From NCBI GenBank assembly GCA_963682055.1, contig OY821750.1, positions 27,722,402 through 27,786,401 of the forward strand: DNA of 64,000 nucleotides, written 5' to 3'. Each line of letters opens with the position of its first letter. Position 1 is the stretch's first letter. A program made the position numbers and the translations under genes. Positions 47,001 through 59,878 of this stretch are shown one piece after another. Under the pieces are notes generated by a model that was not told the origin of the DNA, did not search any database, and saw only the letters and a program-made list of their open reading frames with translations. The DNA is from Primula veris (lineage: Eukaryota > Streptophyta > Magnoliopsida > Ericales > Primulaceae).

Positions 47001-50000
47001 TTCTCCCACTTGGTCCATATCATAATTCCATAATCAATCATTAATGCGCAAATAGATTTATGAGGCACTTTACTAAATAAATCGGTGATGAGAGTCTGGT
47101 TGCATACTACTTGAGAGCATGGTTCCTTCCATGTAATACGACGACACGAATTTATTCAATAAAACCTATAAGGCGAGTATAATCGTAATGGTCCGATAAT
47201 GTCTTAAGAAAAGACAGTTCCATTAAAAGTTCATAACTTTTCATTATTGTACCTAATTAAGTGGACAATAGAAACAATAGAAATAATCATAAATGAGATC
47301 TCTCTACTTATCAAATAAACAACCATCATTATGTAATATCATATAATTATCTACAATCAAGACACGTGATGTTAACAAAATCTTAATTGTCTTGTCTAGA
47401 TATCTTTAAGGTATATACGATCATTATGTGTTTATTGATAGTATTGTTTCTAAAATTAGTCTAAAAAACTTAGCATTTATATTATGTGAACTCACACCAT
47501 TTGAATGCTAGTTATCAAGAATAATTGCAAACATTCATTTTCAGCGACCCAGTCATAAGCTCCACATAATGTAAGTCCTGAAATTAAGTCCTGAAATCTA
47601 AGTCCTGAATTATATAAATTTTCTTGATGATACATGTGATAATACATTCAATCACTTATGTCATAAATTTGCTCTAATCTTATATTGAGCAATACGACAT
47701 AAATTGTACAATACTTTATTGAGAAATGTAGCAATTTCTCCATACCTTTATGGAGCAATAAAACACAAATTCACAATAATTTATTGAGAAATGTAACTTA
47801 TAATTTCTCCATCCATTTATTGAGCAATAAGACATAAAATTGATCGATGCCTTTATTGATCATTATAACATATATTAGCGTCATATATAAAGCTCGTAAT
47901 TTAACGAGCAATGAGCCATTTTGAAATATTTAGTTATCACATTTTCTTTCAATGTATCACATCAATGATGTATGGGCATAAAATATTTATATTATTGCAA
48001 ACATAAAAAATAAATTAGGCATTTTTAATATTATGCAAAAAGTAATACACCATGAATAATGATTATTGAGTGTTGCCTACAATAATATGTGTTTCCATTA
48101 CAACTAATAGTTTCAACACATAAGAACTAGTTCGCAATATTATTAATGAGTCGTAAAACTCTTTTAAAATCTTTCATCATGTAGAAACCATTTAAAAACC
48201 TATTTACAATTCATTATGGATCTAGTAAGTCACTTACATGAATATAACTATTAGTAAAATAATAGGTTACAAAAACAAAATGATAATGGCTATAACAACG
48301 TTTACTCCCACTAATCTAGTGGTTACTTCAAAATAATAGGTTATGAAAACAAAATAAGATATACGTTTTTATTTGAAGTCAAAGAAAATGATAGTTCAAG
48401 TAAATCTCAACAATTAGCTTATTTAAAAAATTATTAATTACTCTCACTGATCTTATCCCTATTATAAAAGTATATGGTTAAATAATACATTAATAGTGAA
48501 ACGGGTAATTATCTCTCACTTGTTTAACCATTACTTTAAATCTTATGGTAAATAACATATAACTTGATGTGGGTGTAATTATATATAAATTCTTAATAGG
48601 AGTTAGGAAAAACATTTATAGTGGGTGTACTGAATAATATAGTTCTCCCACTAATGATACCATAACTTCATCGATAAGAAAAACTCCTTTATTTAATAAA
48701 ATTAAAAAAAAAAAAACATTACTATAATTATTAAAAGTGTCAATCTATATGCACGTAATGTGATTAAAAAACATTAATTTTCTATTAGATCTAACAAAAT
48801 AAAATTAGTTTCAACTAAAAACTTTTCGTTTACTAGCAATTTAATATGCGACCTATAAAGAAAATATGAAGAATAAGGAAAGAATTTAGTAAAAGCTTAT
48901 GAATTTGGACTTTGAGATTTAATGAGTTTAATTGTATTAAAAGAATATCTAAACTAGTGTTACCATATTTCTCCTTTCAAAACATTAAAAAATCACTGTT
49001 TTTTTACGGAGAAATCATCATGTTACACTACATACCATTTTCATTCTTTTCTACTTTTATTTATTAAGTTAATTGATGGTATACTTTCACCAAGTAAATT
49101 TGTTACCTGTTGGTATCCAAATTCAACTTAACTAATAATACACACCAAAAACCATATTAAATTGGTAGAACTTTAGACCAATATTTTTACATATAAAATA
49201 ACTTTTATTTTGACAACACATTTAAATCACACATATCATTTTGTAGGACAATTTATAACTAATGGAATAAGTCAATAAAATGGACCATTTTAAAATTTTA
49301 ACTATAAAAATATGGCATCTTTATTTGAGCTATATTTTATTCTTAATGTTAAATTTAAGTTCGTCGATAATATTTATTTAACTAGGAAAAATATGCTACC
49401 TGTGAATATCTTATATTTTCCATCTTAATGTTAAACCATAAGAAATCATTCATAATGTTTACTTAGTCAAAATAATTGGACCTGTGGGCAACCAAGTTAC
49501 TAAGAATAATTAAACAATGATAAACATCCACAATAGTTATTTGTATCATAATGTTTTAGACTTGTGGGCAACCAAAAACAAACATACATAAAAATCAGTT
49601 CTTATGCATTCCACGCCCATAGCAATACTGGAAGCAAACATAATTTAGCAACCATAATTAAGGCACTAATGATGCAAAACATAACATTTATCATCAAAAA
49701 TTCGTCTCTAAAACTTTGTACCTGTGGGTAAACAAAGTCTGGACATATTATGTTGATGCTAAATATTCATTATCACTAATACTCATTAAAATATAGATTG
49801 ACATCTACATTTAATTTTAATCGAACAATAATATGAATATCAGTTCAATGTTATATAGTGTATCCATTCAAGCTAAATATTCATTAGATTTGACAAAAAA
49901 GTATATTGATTTTTAATCAAATGATAATATTAATATTGACATTAGAGCATCACCAACTTTAATTGACTCTTACGCATACACAAATGATTATTTAACATTC

Positions 50001-52183
50001 ATCGGTTAAAATTTTGTGCCTGTGAGCAAACAAAATTTCACATAATATGAATATTATATATATAATTTAGCTTATAATCTATTACCAAAACTTATATGTT
50101 ATGAACATAAATTGACTTAACTTTATATTGTCAAAATTGGTTTAAAAATAATAGTAGGGACAATAATATGTATGACATAATGACTAAAACGTGCGTCATG
50201 TTTTAATCAAGCAATAATATGTACATCATTCAACTTTCATATGTACATGCATCCTAATCAGTAATGTTCATTGTGACATGTAATCTTAAAATTATATATT
50301 AAAACGCTCTTTTGTTTTAATATAAATTTAAAAACTTATATTCAACTGATAACTTTCCTTTTTAGACGTATAAGTACACGAAACAATAAGTTCTATAAAT
50401 ATGAGTTTCACCCATGTCATAATTGAATTTTATGAACAATTACAATATACTCTTAAATAAAATATATAACTCAGAAATTCGCATTTAAATCCTTAATTTT
50501 AGTCATATATCAAAATTAGTTACTAAAATAATTAGTAAATGATGTCTGTTACTATTAGACTTTTAGCCAACATTTCAGCAAGTTACATACTTCGTTAGGG
50601 TTAGTGGCATGCATCATCGTATTATTCATTTTATCTAACACATGCCATATATAACTTATAAAGACACTCATTCGACAAAAATAAGTATAGAAACACAACC
50701 AGGAAATCTATTACACACTCTAATCCTTTCGGTAGCTCTAACATAATACGACCAGGAAGGAGAGGGTGAGGGTTGGTGCAACAATGGCTGCTTAAAAACC
50801 GACCTCATTAAGATACCAAGTATCAACCAAAATCTTGCCTTGCCATCGAATCATAATAGGTAAGCCTATTCGGGAAAGTTTTATATTTTTCCAACTTTAA
50901 TGTGTGAGTCTAAACTTGTTCGCAAACTTTCAACTATATTTACATAATTGTAGTATTAAGAATTTATATTACATGTCCATTTAATATAGTTATCGGGCAT
51001 AAGGATAACAATTAACATTTCTTATAAAACCATTCGGCAACAAAAAAATTCTTATTAAGAATGAATAAACAATAAGACTAAAGCCTTATAATTTACTATA
51101 TGGGGAGATCAACCATTTTTATGTAGTAACTTTTATTATTCAATTAAACATAATAATAACATTATTCATTTAATATAGTGTTTAATGGTTACCACCATGA
51201 AATAATAAAAACTTAATGCCATTAATTATATTCATAACATCTTATTCGTGTCCTTCTATATTCATGACCTCATATTTTAATGTTGCTTGAGAAATCGGAT
51301 ATACTTAAATAAAATATCATGTAGTGTAAATGATTATAACTACAAAATAGGCCGTTACTCATGAATAAATAAATACAACTTTTTACATTCTATAGTTAAA
51401 TGTTGTAACATATGCATTAATTAATGCACGGTTCATTATCCTTCGTTATTCAATAAAGTGTATTGGTTGTCATCCCCCGTATGATAATGTAAACTTACTG
51501 AACTTAATATTTACTATGTATTTTTTAAGGTGCCTTTATATACTCATTTATAAAAAATTTATGTTACAAACTTAAAGGCTCATTCAACTACATAATTTAT
51601 GTCAAACTTCATGGACTTTTCTTATGCGACATTATTGTTCTCTTAATTACATGTAAAGATGCAACCGTCCTTTTATATGCAGTGAGCTAGTGGCCTTGTG
51701 AATCGCCATTCTAAGTGTGACTACCAAAAACAAGTGACTAAAAGGTTTTAATCAATTATGTCATTTCCCTAAGCTTTCACCGTACTCCATATACATAAAA
51801 TAGTACCTTTGTGTTTATCTATATGGAATGATATAACCATCCATGTGTCTTACACGTTAAAACATGCATATAGAACTTGAAAGCAAAGTTCACGATATTC
51901 TTATACTTAGTTATGCAATTATCATAAACAAAACATAGCATTTATGATATTCATATTGTCATGCAAAAACATATTATATATATGTATAATAATAATATAT
52001 GTACATATAAAGCTCAATCTATATATGCAAGTACAATGATAAAACAAATCAGGGTTATGGTATAAATAACAACAAACAATTCTATGATTTTCTATGCGTC
52101 ATGTGATACATTTCAAATCCTTGATTCATTTAAATAATGTAGAACATCATGAGAAATATTTTAATCTAGGCTCTGATACCAAA
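47001..52183 (-). other. interior of the LARD-like element, repeated phrases, no coding capacity
   Basis: AT-rich throughout. Two families of internal repeats are visible: TTTATTGAG(A/C)AAT-type phrases about every 60-80 bp between 47640 and 47900, and CCTGTGGGCAACCAA-type phrases at about 49481, 49561, 49721 and 50021, with weaker ones near 49107 and 49398. A triple AAGTCCTGAAAT-like repeat lies at about 47573-47615. I see no protein domain on either strand. Confidence 0.8.
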
Positions 52184-52721
52184 TGTAATTTAATTAGAAC
52201 TTCTATATTATGCTATACCTGTTATTAACATAACTAGATAGAATCTTTTCTACATGATGATCATACATATTATAACATATCGAGGATATGTCGAAACACA
52301 TATCTTAAATTATACAGAAGGGTGGTGGAATTTAAACGAAATATGATAGTTGAGTTCGGATGACGAATGTAGATCGCCGGGGTATAGACTTGGGTTTCTC
52401 CTCCTTAGCCTATTACTTCACTACTTTATGTGTTGTTTATGTGTATGTATTTGACACAAATTGAGATGCTATTGTGTCATTTATATAGATAGGAGGAGAA
52501 ACTGAGACCCTTCATATACTTTCGATCTCTATCGTCCATCAATGTAGAATCAATCTCAACCGATCATTATGGTGGAAATGTAGAGTTTCTTAACTCACAA
52601 ATTTATGTTTAAATCATAAATTAAATAACTCATGGAATGTATATGGATCACCTTAATGAGAAATATTTATTCTATTTTTAATGAATTAATATTTATAAAA
52701 GAATTATAAATAATTTTTACA
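52184..52721 (-). mobile_element. LARD-like 5' LTR
   Basis: 538 bp, beginning TGTAATTTAATTAGAACTTC and ending AATTTTTACA on the plus strand. The PBS adjoins its left side on the plus strand. Confidence 0.9.
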
Positions 52722-52726
52722 GTTAG

Positions 52727-54442
52727 AATTCAAAGTTTATTACACAACTAACAAATCGTACACATGTATCATACATGCAATGAAGACATTTTATCTATAT
52801 GCATATCTATGATCTAACTATCTTAGAAAGTAAACAACTTGATATATTTAAAAAAAAAAAAAAATCTGATAAAAAAAGATAATTTCAACTAAAAACTAAA
52901 GAGTGAACGTTTTGATGTTACCTATCTAGAGCTTTTTGACACGGACACAAATAAAAAAAGAGAGAGATTGTTGTTGTGTATGCCTTCAAATGATATGAAA
53001 CATTACAACGTCAATATATATATATACACACATATGATCAATTGGCCATGACATGTGTTGATCGTCGTGAATACTGGTATTTTAATTAGGAATATGTATT
53101 TAATGTCAGTCTAAAGATTACAACAAAGAGGAAAATCACATTTACTACCAGGATATATAGTTTATCTATATACCCATCTATGATCTAACAATTTTTTCCA
53201 TGTAGATCTATAGAATTGTTTATTGGGACAGTTAATGTTGTTGAAGGGTTCAAATTTGGGGATATTCAAATGTTGGATTTTTTATTGATAGCTTACTTGT
53301 TTTACCGTATTTATTTACTAATATTTGTCCACTATACACAAGAATGACTAACTTTTTTGGTCTGTTGTTGAGGATTTATAAAAATAATGATGCATATTGT
53401 ACTAAAGTAATAAATTAGAATGTGCAATATCGACATGTCGTCCGGTTGTAAACTGAAGTTCGTTTGAGTAACTGTCTTCGGGGAGCAGTTTGTACTAATA
53501 ATTAAAATTAATAACTATGGAATAAAAGGCGGGCGTGGAGCCGTTGGTGAATAGCGTTATCAGTGGTTTTTTGAAAATGATTTTGACGAATATTTTGGTT
53601 GGATAAAGTGGCTAGTTTGTGTGGATCATTACCTTTTCAATACACGATAAATGGAAATGTTATAATCTTATGAAAAAATTTGTGTGTGTTTTGTTATCCA
53701 ACTTGTGTCGGATTAATCTTATGACATTATTTGACTATTATCATTTATCATTAATAAATATTTGTCTTATTTGATAGTAGTTAATTTGAATTAAAACACT
53801 TTCTACTCTAAAATTTGTCTCATTTAACACTCTTTGGGGTTCTTTTTCATTTTCATTTTAATTATTTCCATATTATTCACAATTTAATATAAATAAATGT
53901 ATTTATTAGAATAGAAACTCGTTTAAAGGGAATCAATCACTTATATGGAGTTATTTGTTTTGTAAGACGATGATACATCATTCTATTATAATAAATCAAT
54001 GCAAGTCAAATGAGACTGTCCAATTTAACTACTTTTTTCCAAAAACACCCTTATATTTTTTTTATTAATTACAATAATATCATACTCACATAAAAAAATA
54101 AAAATAATAACTAATAACACTATTTATCCCTTTTTAACAACCAAATATTCTTTTAAATCTTATCATCTTATACTATTTTTATTTTTTTTGTATTATCCAC
54201 ATATCCCTCTTTAACAATCAAACATTCTTTTAAGTCTTATCTTTTTATACTATTTTTTTTTGTATTATCCACGTATTTGCTATGTTTTATATATTTTAAT
54301 TGCATTGCGCGTAACACACGCAATGCGTGGGGGCACGATTACTAATATTAGTATAAATTATGACCGCTTTCTCCTTTTCGTTGTACTTAATCAGTTGAAT
54401 TCTTTAGTTTTATTACTTTGTTAGAATTCCGAGTCGGGTTTT
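52727..54442 (-). other. right-arm non-coding DNA, mirror of kelch downstream region
   Basis: Reverse complement of about 25163-26875. The inverted Helitron-like hairpin lies at about 54300-54345. No gene is seen. Confidence 0.85.
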
Positions 54443-57186
54443 TGTCACGCCCCGAAATCCAAAAAACGGACATCAATGCGTGACTTTTTGAACAACAGGA
54501 AAAAGAACTTGTTGGTATAAAATTTAACTTTTAAATGAAAACAACTTGCGAGCTAAAGGAACAATTATACAAATGAAATAGAAATGTTTGCCAAACGCGG
54601 CTACTAGACAAAATGGTTTTAACAGATTTATAAAAAAAATATCAAACGAATGTAATTTGCCTGTTGGCTACAACCAAAAAAATGGTCTAAGTAAAAAGAA
54701 AGCGACTGAAAGAATCCCCGAACCCATGCGATACATCACTAATGTTCCTATCCAAATGTCTCAACCTAAGTTGTACCTGAAAGACAAAACTGTAACGGTA
54801 AGGCACCTGCTAACATATGAAGCTACATCTCGTTTCATTCCGAGCCACCAAAATTGTCTCTTCGCATCGTGATACATTTTCGTCCCGCCGGGATGAACGG
54901 CTAATCCGGAGTTGTGAAACTCACTTAATACCTCGTTCCTCATGTTTTCCGTCACGTAGGTTCTTCCCTTAAATCGTAGTCCTCCATCGGTTCCTTTCGT
55001 CCAACCATCTAATCCTTCGCTCGAACTCATCTGTTTCTTATAGTTCTCCACTTTCTCGTCCCCATCTTGTGCTTCCAAAACCCTACTCATAAGTTCTAGT
55101 TGTACCACTATTGTGTACAAGGTCCCCACATTAACATGCCCCAACTCCAAGTTGAATTCGTTCACTTTTCCCATCATCCTCCATTCCTCGATCGCCATAT
55201 GCGCTAAGGTCGCATGGGATTTTCTACTCAAAGCATCTGCCACTACATTGGCCTTTCCCGAGTGATAGTGCAAGTCGTAGTTGTACTGTTCCAAATAGTC
55301 CATCCATCGTCGTTGTCGCATATTTAGATCTCGTTGGGTAAAAATATACCCTTAGCTCTTGTGATCCGAGAACACTTCGAACTTTTCCCCGAACAGATAA
55401 TGCCTCCACATCTTCAACGCATAAACTATTGCAGCTAGCTCTAGGTCATGTGTCGGATAATTCTTTTCGTGAACCTTTAGTTGTCGCGAAGCATATGCGA
55501 TAACCTTTCCATTTTTCATCAAGACGCAACCCAAACCATCCTTTGAAGCATCGCAATACAATTGGTAACCCTTCCCCTGCTCTGGAATAACTAGTATGGG
55601 GGAACTAGTCAACCACTTCTTGAGCTCTAGAAAAGCTATCTCGCAAGCCTCACTCCACACGAACTTCACCCATTTCTTGGTAAGGTGAGTCATTGGAGTC
55701 GCAAACTTCAAGAAATCCTTGACGAAACGTCGATAGTATCCCGCTAAACCCAAGAAACTCCGAACCTCGAACACATTTTTTGGTTGTGCCCATTTCGAAA
55801 CCGCCTCAATTTTCGTCACGTCAACCTTTACCCCTTCTTCCGAGATCACATGTCCAAGAAATTTCACCTCATTTAGCCAAAACTCACATTTTCTAAATTT
55901 TCTGTAAAGTTGATGCTCTCTCAACGTGCGCAACTCTAAATGGAGATGCTCATCGTCTTCCTCTCTTGAACTCGAGTAAATGAAGATATCGTCGACGAAT
56001 ACCACCACAAACTTGTCGAGATACTCCTTTAAGATCTGGTTCATTAACTCCATAAATGCCGTTGGCGCATTAGTTAACCCGAATGGCATGACCACAAACT
56101 CATAGTGGCCATACCGGGTCCTAATGGTCGTTTTCGAAAAATCCTCATCCTTCACCCTCAATTGTTGATAACCTGATCGCAAGTCGATTTTTGAAAAGAA
56201 CGTCGCTCCCTTCAGTTGGTCAAACAAATCATTAATTCAAGGTAGTGGGTACTTATTCTTAATAGTCACCCTATTTAGCTACCGATAGTCGATACACATT
56301 CTCATCGATCCATCCTTCTTTTGCATGAATAAGGCCGGAGCCGCCCACGGTGACGTATTTCGCCTAATAAACCCCCTCTCCAATAGTTCCTCTAACTACT
56401 TACTGAACTCTTTTAACTCCGTCGGTGCCAAACGGTATGGGGAAATGGCTATGGGTGAAGTTCCCGGTACCAAGTCGATAGAAAAATCTAACCCTCTCTT
56501 CGGTCGTAACCCGAGTAGATCCTTCGGAAACACATCTCTAAAATCGTCCACTATGCTTGGCCACATTTCCACTTCCTCATCGTTATCCACTATCGAGAGA
56601 CTCGTCAAAAGACAAGACAGGTTGCCTAAAATCCACTTGGAATAAAAAGGAATAGAAGAAAGGGTAGCGTCCCTTTCCCCACGAAAGAACACCTCATCTC
56701 CGGATGAAGTCGTAAGAAAAACTTTTTGTCGAACACAATCGATGAAAGAGTTGAAATGAACCAACCAGTCTGTTCCAAGTATCACGTCGAACCCCGACAT
56801 CTTTATAACAACTAAATCAAACATAAACACGTGGTCTGCGACCACCATCTCACAAGACCGACACACTAGGTCCAATACAACTCGACCCCCAACAGGAGTC
56901 TCTACAACAATTGGGTTCTCCAGTACCTCAATTTCTAATGACAAAGAATCAACTAGATGCCTAGCTATAAAAGAACGCGAAACCCCCGTATCGAAAAGAG
57001 CATGTGCCCAGGATGAGCACACAAGAACTATACCTTGTACATTTATCGAGTCAGCTTGATTTGGCAACTGTGGCAAGGCATATAGACGAGCTTGAGCTGG
57101 TGGGTTTCCTTGCGGTCCTCGATTTCCCCCATTATTTCCTCGGTTCCCCATGCCTTGATGGCCTCCTCGGTAGTTCCCACGGTTTC
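54443..57186 (-). mobile_element. older Ty3/gypsy element, rearranged, minus orientation
   Basis: The left end TGTCACGCCCCGAAATCC is a family B LTR terminus. Only about 355 bp of the LTR remain (54443-54797). It then jumps directly into the integrase zinc-binding region of pol on the minus strand. Pol runs to 57186, where a younger element's LTR begins. The 5' part of this element, if kept, lies beyond the window. Confidence 0.8.
54798..57186 (-). pseudogene. gypsy pol fragment: protease, RT, RNase H, start of integrase
   Basis: Minus-strand frames give protease (HALFDTGVSRSFIARHL, near 57000), RT ([28 protein letters not shown] and [11 protein letters not shown], 56230-55990), RNase H ([16 protein letters not shown] to SDHKS, 55580-55350; then NVVADALSRKSH near 55230), and the integrase HHCC start (FHNSGLAVHPGGTKMYHDAK) as far as SRC. 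Stops lie between 56395 and 56230, several at former Gln, Lys or Arg codons, with a break near 55350. It matches 60945-63330 of the younger element closely, so the two belong to the same family. The order and RT sequence fit a Tekay/Del-type chromovirus, but the chromodomain region is absent. Confidence 0.85.
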
Positions 57187-58739
57187 TATAACATCCCGGA
57201 TTTTTATAAATGGTTTTATTTGCGATTAAATTTATCCAAAAACGTTTTATACAATTTTTAGCCAAAAACCGAAACTCTTCCGAAAACTTTATTTTTAAAA
57301 CCTGTTACTAATTTTATAAATAAAAATGACCCAATAGCATTGTTTATAAAGATTTGATATTTTGGAGCAGTAAAATAATAGTTTTGTTTATGAGTTAACT
57401 TTTAGAACTTTGGGGATCAAATAGTTTGTTTCCCCAAACTCTCTCAAAACAGTTTCACGTAAAAAAAAAATTATCCCACTTTTCAAAACAGAAAACCTAA
57501 AAGAGAGAAAAGAGAGGTTCCAAAGCTTAGGAAGAAGAAGAAGAAAGAACCATTAGCGAGTTTTTACCGGAAGCATCTACTCTACGAACTAAGGTAATGG
57601 GGGTTATCCATTGCGACTGGACGGGGTTGTATGTTATGGTTAGATCTTGCGTTTTATAAAATTTGGGGGTTTTTCTTTTATCTCAATTATATTCTATTAA
57701 ATTGTTAATTGAGTTTTATGTGTTGCTCTTTTGGTTCACTTATTTGAATTTGAGAATTGGGAATTTAGACATATGAATTTTGAATTAACGAGAATATAGA
57801 TGGGTTTGCGTGTTTTTATGAGTTGATTATGTGATATTATAGTTGTTGATGAAATTGGGTAAATTATTGTTGAATAAAGATGAGTTGTAGTTTACGCATA
57901 CAAGGTGTTTGTTAAAATGCCTAAATAAGATTTTATGTTGTTGGAGTTGTTTGGCTAGTTGTGAATCTTGCACCTATGCTTATGTGTTTTGTTGTATTGC
58001 GTTAAAGTGACGTTTGGGAATGCTAGTATTTGAGAATGTGATTTTGTTGAGAATGTGATAATTGAATGGTTTAATATTATTGGCCAAGGCCTTGTGATTT
58101 ATTTATTGGCAATGATCTATGTCTCTTCCTATATCGGGGACATAAGACGAGCCGAGGGGTATAGGGAATGACTCGTCTTACGGACTGGGGCGAGTGGCGT
58201 GAGAGGTCCATGTTTGTTATAAATGTGTGTTGGAGTTACTTAATTTATTTCGTTGTACGATGTTATTATATTTATTTTTATACATTGTTATCGTAGTTGT
58301 TGTTTGTGAGTTCTTGTATTTATGGGATGGAGTGATGGTATCTTGTGTGGTGTCGTCCCGTCTATGTATGTGCGTGGGACTCACCGTTACAGTTTTGTCT
58401 TTCAGGTACAACTTAGGTTGAGGCGTTTGGATAGAAGCATTAGAAAGTTATCGCATGGGTTCGGGGCTTCTTTGAATCGTTTTCTTTTACTTAGACTATT
58501 TTTGAGGTTGTAGCCTACGGGAAAATTACATTCGTTTGTTTTCTTTTTATATAACTTTGTTAAAACCATCTCGTCTTGTAGCCGCATTTAGAAAACATTT
58601 TTATTTATTCGTTTAATTGTTCATTTAGCTCGCAAGTTACTTTCTTTTAAAAGTTAAATTTTGTACCAACAAGTTCTTTTTTCCTTTTGTTCAAAAGGTC
58701 ATGCCTTGATATCCGTTTTTCGGATTTTGGGGCGTGACA
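57187..58739 (+). mobile_element. gypsy 5' LTR (family B, short form)
   Basis: It starts TATAACATCCCGG (TG changed to TA) and ends TTTGGGGCGTGACA. It is 1553 bp because it has one ~125-bp unit where the solo LTRs have three. It is followed by the PBS, which fixes family orientation. Confidence 0.9.
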
Positions 58740-58742
58740 AGT

Positions 58743-58754
58743 TGGTATCAGAGC
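58743..58754 (+). other. primer binding site, initiator methionine tRNA
   Basis: TGGTATCAGAGC lies three bases after the LTR end; it is complementary to the 3' end of plant tRNA-iMet. Confidence 0.93.
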
Positions 58755-59878
58755 TAACCAGGTTCATGTATACTTTGGGATGATGGGAAGATGGGTAACC
58801 ATTGGACCAAGACCCATAGTATCATTTTCACAAAACTTTTCCAAAAATTCAAACTTTTTTCTAAAACGGGGGTTGCATTTAGCTTAAGACATGTAACTAG
58901 AATTTAGTAGTAGTTGACGAAAGAAAAATCCACATACGAGGCAAGTTCGGGACAATGATGACGCTTGTTGATCTTGGCTCGCCAAACAAGTGGGTGGACC
59001 TCTCGTCGGTAGGTGTGAAGGAATTCCTTAGCGATGTGGAGTTTTAGATCATGAGAAGACGCTCAGGTGCTTTAGGATAACGTATCGTGATGGGTTATCA
59101 CTCGCACTTTTGTGTTGTTTGCATGTGTGTGAAAATTGATAAGGTGTGTAAGAAGTGTAAGTTTGCAATGTCAAGTAGTAGCGAAGTATTAGAGTGCGAG
59201 AATTGTGAAGTTGATGGTTTTGTGTAATGTGTTTTCAAATTATTAACTTGTATGGTAATGAACATTTTATGCGAATGGATGTTGATCGTAAAAATGTTAT
59301 GGACTAAAATGGTTTATTTGTGTGATATGTGCCATGTAAGGAATTTACAATTGTTGAGAAATTTTACGTTTTTGTAACATTATTTTCTGCACAAAAAAAA
59401 AAAAACATCGATCGTGTTTTATTTCGACCGGTCGTGTTTTTCAGACCTCTCGGGTCAGATTAGGACCCAAACGATCGGTCGTATTCCTTACTTCGACCGG
59501 TTGTATTTTTCTGACCTCTCGGGTCAGATTTGGGCCAAAATGACCGGTCGTTTTGTCCAAAACGATTGGTCGTTTTCTGGCAAATTTTGCGGTTTTCTCG
59601 CTGAACTTCAAACGCTCGTAATCCTTCGTTTTTACTCTGAATTTGGTTTCGCTTGAACCGTTGGTTTCGTATTTTAGTACCCTATAATTATGAACCTTAG
59701 AAAGCTTGATAAAATGATTAGCACGTAAAAAGAGCTTTTATCATGTTTTTACATATTTTGTTGTTATCAAAACACTCAACTAGAGAGATTTAGCGGAATT
59801 TGATGGAATATGGATTTTGTTAAGTGTTGGGAGTCAAGACAAACAAGTAGAGTAATCATGTATGAGTAGTAGTGTCGA
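58755..59878 (+). other. gypsy untranslated leader
   Basis: No supported coding. It contains the CGACCGGTCG repeat cluster at 59407-59575. Confidence 0.75.
59407..59575 (+). repeat. CGACCGGTCG repeat cluster, 69-bp period
   Basis: The palindrome CGACCGGTCG (59425-59434) recurs as CGACCGGTTG (59494-59503), with related CGATCGGTCG, TGACCGGTCG and CGATTGGTCG between and after. GACCTCTCGGGTCAGATT is repeated with the same 69-bp period. Confidence 0.85.

Larger units (their letters stand above)
46463..52721 (-). mobile_element. non-coding LTR retrotransposon (LARD-like), complete
   Basis: Equal-length LTRs of 538 bp lie at 46463-47000 and 52184-52721 and differ at only a few per cent of sites by eye. 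The 5-bp duplication GTTAG is at 46458-46462 and 52722-52726. On the minus strand the PBS TTGGTATCAGAGCC (about 52168-52182) and a polypurine tract AAGTGGGAGA next to 47001 are in place. The ~5.2-kb interior has no open frame with retroviral content, so it must have relied on proteins from another element. The left arm has the uninterrupted target (CTGGTTAGAATTC in reverse complement, near 26870). Confidence 0.93.
34385..54442 (-). repeat. right arm of the giant inverted repeat
   Basis: It carries the left-arm sequence in reverse complement, interrupted by the MITE at 34521, the copia element at 37689 and the LARD-like element at 46463. The match is lost at the gypsy element starting at 54443, right after GAATTCCGAGTCGGGTTTT, which pairs with 25163 and neighbouring bases. 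The arm may continue beyond the window. Confidence 0.92.

Noticed and set aside
46463..52721. Endogenous pararetrovirus or host gene in the large frame-free region
   Set aside because: LTRs, target duplication, PBS and polypurine tract show an LTR retrotransposon; no viral or host domains seen.
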